This document shows, in pieces, positions 6,283 to 9,127 of a stretch of 9,127 bases of DNA. The number at the start of each line of letters is the position of its first letter. The first letter of the stretch is position 1. The notes under the pieces are model-generated. The model was given only the letters and a program-made list of their open reading frames with translations. It did not search any database and had not been told where the DNA came from. The stretch comes from Syntrophomonas sp. (GTDB lineage Bacteria; Bacillota; Syntrophomonadia; Syntrophomonadales; Syntrophomonadaceae), in the NCBI GenBank assembly GCA_028709355.1, contig JAQVXF010000036.1:1-9127 (forward strand), given 5' to 3'. Both the position numbers and the translations under genes were made by a program.

Positions 6283-7164
6283 ATGCTGGATGCTTTCCTG
6301 ACCCAAACTATAGATGCTTACTATCTGCGTATAATGATCTTCATCGGTATCAACATCATCCTCGCCCTGGGTCTCAACCTGATTACCGGGGTGACTGGCC
6401 AGCTGTCGATGGGACATGCCGGTTTCATGAGCTTGGGGGCCTATGCTTCGGCTATCATTTCCATGCAGATGGACGTGCCCTTCGCTCTGGCTATACTGGG
6501 TGGGGCCTTGACAGCAGCCTTCTTCGGCTTCCTCATCGGTATCCCTACCCTTCGGCTGGAAGGCGATTACCTGGCTATGGTCACCATCGGTTTTGCCGAA
6601 ATAATTCGGGTCTTCTTTCTAAACTTCGCACCAGGGGGGAAGGCGGTGGGACTGTCAGGGATTCCCCAGGAGACCACCTTCACCACGGTCTGGCTGCTGG
6701 TCATCGTCATCATTTGGCTCAACCGCCAGTTGCTCAATTCGCGGGTGGGACGCTCGCTCTATGCCATCCGCGAAAATGAGATAGCTGCTGAAGCCTGCGG
6801 GATCAACACCACCCGCATGAAGGTGTTGGCCTTTACGGTTGGTTCCCTGTTGGGCGGTTTGGGGGGCGGTCTTTATTCGCACTACATGTACTACATCAAT
6901 CCCCAGGACTTTGGTTTCATGAAATCGATTGAATTGCTCAATATGGTGGTTCTGGGAGGTATGGGCAGCATCCCCGGTACCATCATCGGGGTGGTCATCC
7001 TGACCATACTGCCGGAAATGCTGCGCGTGGTGGATGAATACCGCCTTCTTTTCTATGGAGCCCTGTTGGTCCTACTGATGATCTTCCGTCCTAACGGCTT
7101 GCTCGGGGATGTCCGCGTCTACGACCTCAAAAAGTGGTGGAGTAAGAGAGGAGGGCGGCCATGA
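6283..7164 (+). CDS. livM: Branched-chain amino acid ABC transporter permease LivM
   Basis: The second membrane subunit of the importer, 293 residues, lacking the extra N-terminal part seen in some proteobacterial LivM proteins. Diagnostic segments are LGLNLITGVTGQLSMGHAGF (about residues 29-48), the GIPTLRLEGDYLAMVTIGFAEIIR region, the coupling helix area AIRENEIAAEACGIN and MVVLGGMGSIPGTIIG near the end, closed by FRPNGLLG. It is strongly hydrophobic with several membrane segments. The ribosome site AGGTGG is close to the ATG (3 nt), so translation may rely partly on coupling to livH. It overlaps livG by ATGA, indicating one transcript for livH, livM and livG. Confidence 0.96.
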   Translation: MLDAFLTQTIDAYYLRIMIFIGINIILALGLNLITGVTGQLSMGHAGFMSLGAYASAIISMQMDVPFALAILGGALTAAFFGFLIGIPTLRLEGDYLAMVTIGFAEIIRVFFLNFAPGGKAVGLSGIPQETTFTTVWLLVIVIIWLNRQLLNSRVGRSLYAIRENEIAAEACGINTTRMKVLAFTVGSLLGGLGGGLYSHYMYYINPQDFGFMKSIELLNMVVLGGMGSIPGTIIGVVILTILPEMLRVVDEYRLLFYGALLVLLMIFRPNGLLGDVRVYDLKKWWSKRGGRP

Positions 7165-7925
7165 GCATCCTGGAGATGGTCAAGATAAGCCAGGAGTTCG
7201 GGGGCCTGCGGGCGGTGGATACGGTCAGCTTGACCGTCGAACCCCAGGAGATATTGGGGATTATAGGACCCAATGGGGCCGGCAAGACAACCCTGTTCAA
7301 CATCATCACCGGGATCTATGTCCCCAATGAGGGGGAACTGCTATTCAAGGGAAGCCGCATAGACCGGATGCCCCCTCATCACATCGCCCGCCTGGGTATC
7401 GGGCGTACCTTCCAGAACATACGTCTGTTCAGTAAGCTGTCGGTCCTGGACAATGTGCGGGTCGGCTGTTTCGGAGTCACCCGCAGCGGCTTCTGGAGCG
7501 GTTTGCTGGGTTTGCCACGGGGACGCCGGGAAGAGCAGCAGACCGAGAGCCGGGCCATGGAACTGCTCAAGATGGTGGACCTGGCCGACAAAAGAGACGA
7601 GTATGCCGACAGCCTGGCTTACGGGGAGCAGCGTCGCCTGGAAATCGCCCGGGCGCTGGCCCTGAATCCCTCCCTGTTACTGCTTGATGAACCGGGAGCG
7701 GGTATGAACTCCGGCGAAAAAGAGGAACTGATGGTTTTTATCCGCCGCATCCGCGACCAGCTGGATTTGACCGTCATCCTGGTCGAGCACGATATGAACC
7801 TGGTCATGAACATCTGCGAACGGATCGCGGTGCTCGATTATGGCCGTAAGATAGCGGAAGGCACTCCGGCCCAGGTCAAGAGCGACGAGCGCGTCATCCA
7901 GTCCTACCTTGGGGTGGGATCATGA
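7161..7925 (+). CDS. livG: Branched-chain amino acid ABC transporter ATP-binding protein LivG
   Basis: A cytoplasmic ATPase of the importer, 254 residues, the usual LivG length. Walker A is GPNGAGKTT (residues 36-44), the Q-loop lies in RTFQNIRLF, the signature is SLAYGEQRR (151-159) and Walker B is LLLLDEP (172-178). The H-loop is H210 in LVEHDM. The LivG-type tail follows Walker B (GAGMNSGEKEEL) and the end reads DYGRKIAEGTPAQV. These mark it as LivG rather than LivF. AGGAGGG sits 5 nt before the ATG, inside the end of livM. In known systems LivG works with LivF as a heterodimer, yet the gene directly downstream, overlapping by ATGA, is a permease of another family. LivF may be encoded elsewhere or LivG may form a homodimer. 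Confidence 0.97.
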   Translation: MSILEMVKISQEFGGLRAVDTVSLTVEPQEILGIIGPNGAGKTTLFNIITGIYVPNEGELLFKGSRIDRMPPHHIARLGIGRTFQNIRLFSKLSVLDNVRVGCFGVTRSGFWSGLLGLPRGRREEQQTESRAMELLKMVDLADKRDEYADSLAYGEQRRLEIARALALNPSLLLLDEPGAGMNSGEKEELMVFIRRIRDQLDLTVILVEHDMNLVMNICERIAVLDYGRKIAEGTPAQVKSDERVIQSYLGVGS

Positions 7926-8818
7926 GGCCCACCGTTATCTACCTGGCCCTGTTCATATCGGTCCTGTGCATGTCCACCTCCTCGATCATGATCCGCTACA
8001 TAACCGCCCCAGCCTTGATCATCTCCCTGTACCGGGTCATCTTCACCGCCGGATTCGCTGGTCTGTTGGGCAGCGCCACTCCTCCTGGCATGCAAGGTCT
8101 CCAACGCCGCGATCTATGGTACATCCTGGCTGCAGGGGTGTTCCTGGCCTTGCACCTGGGACTGTGGATAACCTCTTTGAGCTATACCAGCATCTCCAGT
8201 TCGGTCCTGTTCACCAACCTGCAGGTGATATTCGTTTTGCTGCTGTCGGCTTGGCTGCTCCAGGAGCGGGTCAACCGCTGGGTGCAGGGGGGCATCATGC
8301 TGGCCCTGCTGGGCAGCCTCCTGATTGTACAGGGCGATCTGCAGTCGGGCAAATTGCTGGGCGATCTGCTGGCTTTGCTGAGCGGACTCTTTATTGCTCT
8401 CTATTTCTTGATTGGCCGGGATGTGCGCTCGCGGGTGGATGTCTGGACCTACACCTCGCTGGCCGCCGCCGCGGCCTCGGTGGTTCTGCTGGTGGTGTGC
8501 AGCACCATGGGATTGAGACTGACCGGTTATCCCCGCCTGGATTGGCTGTTATTCCTGCTGCAGGCGGCCGGGCCGGGTATAGTAGGTCATGCCTCTCTGA
8601 ATTGGGCGCTCAAATATGTCAAGGCTCCGGTGGTGTCGGTGTCGGTGCTGGGCGAATCGGTAGGAGCCAGTATCCTGGCTTTTTTTATCTTCGGGGAGGC
8701 CCTGGCCTGGTACCAGTTGGTGGGGGGGGCATTTATCCTGACCGGCATCTACATAGCCGCCACCCGGGAACAAGGCCGGACCGGGGCAGCAGTCGATAGC
8801 AGCCTCCCCTCCGTTTGA
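7922..8818 (+). CDS. EamA/DMT family permease
   Basis: A membrane protein of 298 residues with about ten hydrophobic segments arranged as two EamA repeats (roughly residues 1-135 and 147-281), the standard layout of the drug/metabolite transporter superfamily. Typical segments are LYRVIFTAGFAGLLG in the first half, SYTSISSSVLFTNLQVIFV, and GHASLNWALKYVKAPVVSV followed by LGESVGASILAFFIFGEAL in the second half. Characterised members export amino acids, nucleobases or other metabolites; the substrate cannot be read here. The ATG overlaps the livG stop as ATGA, with GGGGTGGG just upstream, so it is translated as part of the liv transcript and takes the position normally held by livF. An exporter coupled to an importer could serve overflow or exchange of the same class of amino acid. 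That is inference. Confidence 0.92.
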   Translation: MRPTVIYLALFISVLCMSTSSIMIRYITAPALIISLYRVIFTAGFAGLLGSATPPGMQGLQRRDLWYILAAGVFLALHLGLWITSLSYTSISSSVLFTNLQVIFVLLLSAWLLQERVNRWVQGGIMLALLGSLLIVQGDLQSGKLLGDLLALLSGLFIALYFLIGRDVRSRVDVWTYTSLAAAAASVVLLVVCSTMGLRLTGYPRLDWLLFLLQAAGPGIVGHASLNWALKYVKAPVVSVSVLGESVGASILAFFIFGEALAWYQLVGGAFILTGIYIAATREQGRTGAAVDSSLPSV

Positions 8819-8840
8819 GGGGCACAATCCAGCCCCGGTC
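8779..8840 (+). other. Nested inverted repeats at the end of the EamA gene
   Basis: The outer pair GACCGGGGC (8779-8787) and GCCCCGGTC (8832-8840) is perfect. The inner pair CCCCTC (8806-8811) and GAGGGG (8817-8822), with a 5-nt loop, straddles the stop codon. No T-run follows (the next bases are ATAAAAACG), so intrinsic termination is doubtful. It may protect the 3' end of the mRNA or assist termination in another way. The 8819-8970 stretch holds no gene I can support. Confidence 0.5.
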
Positions 8841-8970
8841 ATAAAAACGTTCCCGCCGCGGGCCGGCCAACTCCCTGCCTGTATGGAGGCGCTGGTCTTG
8901 GGCAGCGGAATTCTATGCACCGATTGGTTGGTTTTTTCTCCCCATCGAAAATATTTGCTCAGAGAGGGTG

Positions 8971-9075
8971 GTGAAACGAGTCGTGCAGATAGTCCTGGTG
9001 GAACCGGAGATACCTCAGAATACCGGCAATATAGCCATGCCAAAGCAGCGTCTGGCGCCACAGCCGCGCGCATAG
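8971..9075 (+). pseudogene. trmL: Truncated TrmL-type tRNA (cytidine(34)-2'-O)-methyltransferase
   Basis: The frame opens with a GTG and reads VKRVVQIVLVEPEIPQNTGN then IA, the N-terminal strand and first motif of TrmL/YibK-type SPOUT methyltransferases, which methylate the wobble ribose of certain leucine tRNAs. The family normally continues with an Arg and runs to about 150-160 residues. Here, after 22 family residues, the frame enters the repeat unit beginning at 9038, reads 12 unrelated residues and stops at TAG 9073-9075. The SAM-binding knot region is therefore absent. Purine-rich AGAGAGGG (8961-8968) serves as ribosome site; GTG 8983 would give the more usual MQIVLVEPEIP start but is farther from it. 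Either an insertion has disrupted the gene, or the join is an assembly artefact at a repeat near a contig end. Confidence 0.7.
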
Positions 9076-9076
9076 C
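9038..9076. repeat. 39-bp repeat, copy 1
   Basis: The unit is 22 bases beginning TGCCAAAGCAGCG, then a variable 6-mer (ACAGCC), then GCGCGCATAGC. It begins directly after the last TrmL-like codon (GCC, 9034-9036) plus one base. The 22-base and 11-base blocks are identical to those of copy 2. Confidence 0.9.
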
Positions 9077-9088
9077 AGGCTGGCCACG

Positions 9089-9127
9089 TGCCAAAGCAGC
9101 GTCTGGCGCCGTATAGGCGCGCATAGC
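9089..9127. repeat. 39-bp repeat, copy 2 (at window edge)
   Basis: The same unit as copy 1, with the variable 6-mer GTATAG. The start-to-start distance is 51 bp, with a 12-nt spacer (AGGCTGGCCACG). Within this copy GCGCC and GGCGC could pair around GTATA. The window ends on the last base of the unit, so the array may continue beyond it. Confidence 0.9.

Noticed and set aside
6276..6779. A 167-residue plus-strand frame inside livM
   Set aside because: It overlaps the well-supported livM frame and has the His/Arg/Gly-rich composition typical of a shifted frame.
7909..8799. A 296-residue plus-strand frame overlapping the EamA gene
   Set aside because: It has the Gly/His/Arg/Pro-rich composition of an out-of-frame reading, whereas the 7922 frame gives a proper ten-segment membrane protein.
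8924..8956. A promoter for the trmL fragment (TTGGTT with AT-rich bases downstream)
   Set aside because: Both hexamers match consensus poorly at every allowed spacing.
8549..9124. A 191-residue minus-strand open frame covering the EamA 3' end, the intergenic stretch and the repeats
   Set aside because: It lies opposite the well-supported EamA gene, reads as low-complexity sequence over the repeats and matches no family. It is a shadow frame.
9038..9127. A CRISPR array
   Set aside because: Only two units, a 12-nt spacer, variation inside the repeat and no cas genes nearby.

Overview
The window reads as a chromosomal stretch from an anaerobic bacterium, most likely a member of the Firmicutes/Clostridia. 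This placement is an inference. It rests on strong AGGAGG-type Shine-Dalgarno sites, frequent GTG/TTG starts, formate dehydrogenase maturation genes (fdhD plus a MOSC protein), a lipoprotein-type solute-binding protein and tightly coupled ATGA gene junctions. I cannot name a species.

Layout. (1) Positions 1-749, minus strand: a two-gene unit of a MOSC-domain protein followed by the 5' part of fdhD, which runs off the left edge. A good sigma-70-like promoter at 795-823 drives it. (2) Positions 923-3978, plus strand: a run of mostly housekeeping genes. These are a CPBP/CAAX-type membrane protease, an FmdB-type zinc ribbon protein, a HAD hydrolase, RNase HI (rnhA), a CxxCxxCC cysteine-cluster protein and a possible 35-residue ORF. 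The last three are joined by ATGA overlaps. (3) Positions 4070-8818, plus strand: a branched-chain amino acid type ABC importer in the order livK, terminator hairpin, long inverted repeat, livH, livM, livG. It is followed by an EamA/DMT-family permease overlapping livG by ATGA. The second ATPase, livF, is not where it normally sits and is not in the window. (4) Positions 8819-9127: a short non-coding stretch and the first 22 recognisable residues of a TrmL-type tRNA 2'-O-methyltransferase. That frame breaks at its conserved NTGNIA motif, exactly where two copies of a 39-bp repeat (period 51 bp) begin. The window ends on the last base of the second copy.

How the genes work together. FdhD and MOSC both point to molybdenum/tungsten enzyme maturation. 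LivK captures a substrate outside the membrane, LivH and LivM form the channel and LivG supplies ATPase activity. A partner ATPase must come from elsewhere, or LivG acts alone. The coupled EamA permease may move a related amino acid or metabolite, probably outward. The most interesting non-coding signals are a 19-bp, one-mismatch inverted repeat between livK and livH, and the repeat-broken trmL at the right edge. I found no sign of CRISPR, an integrase, tRNA/rRNA genes or a defence system.
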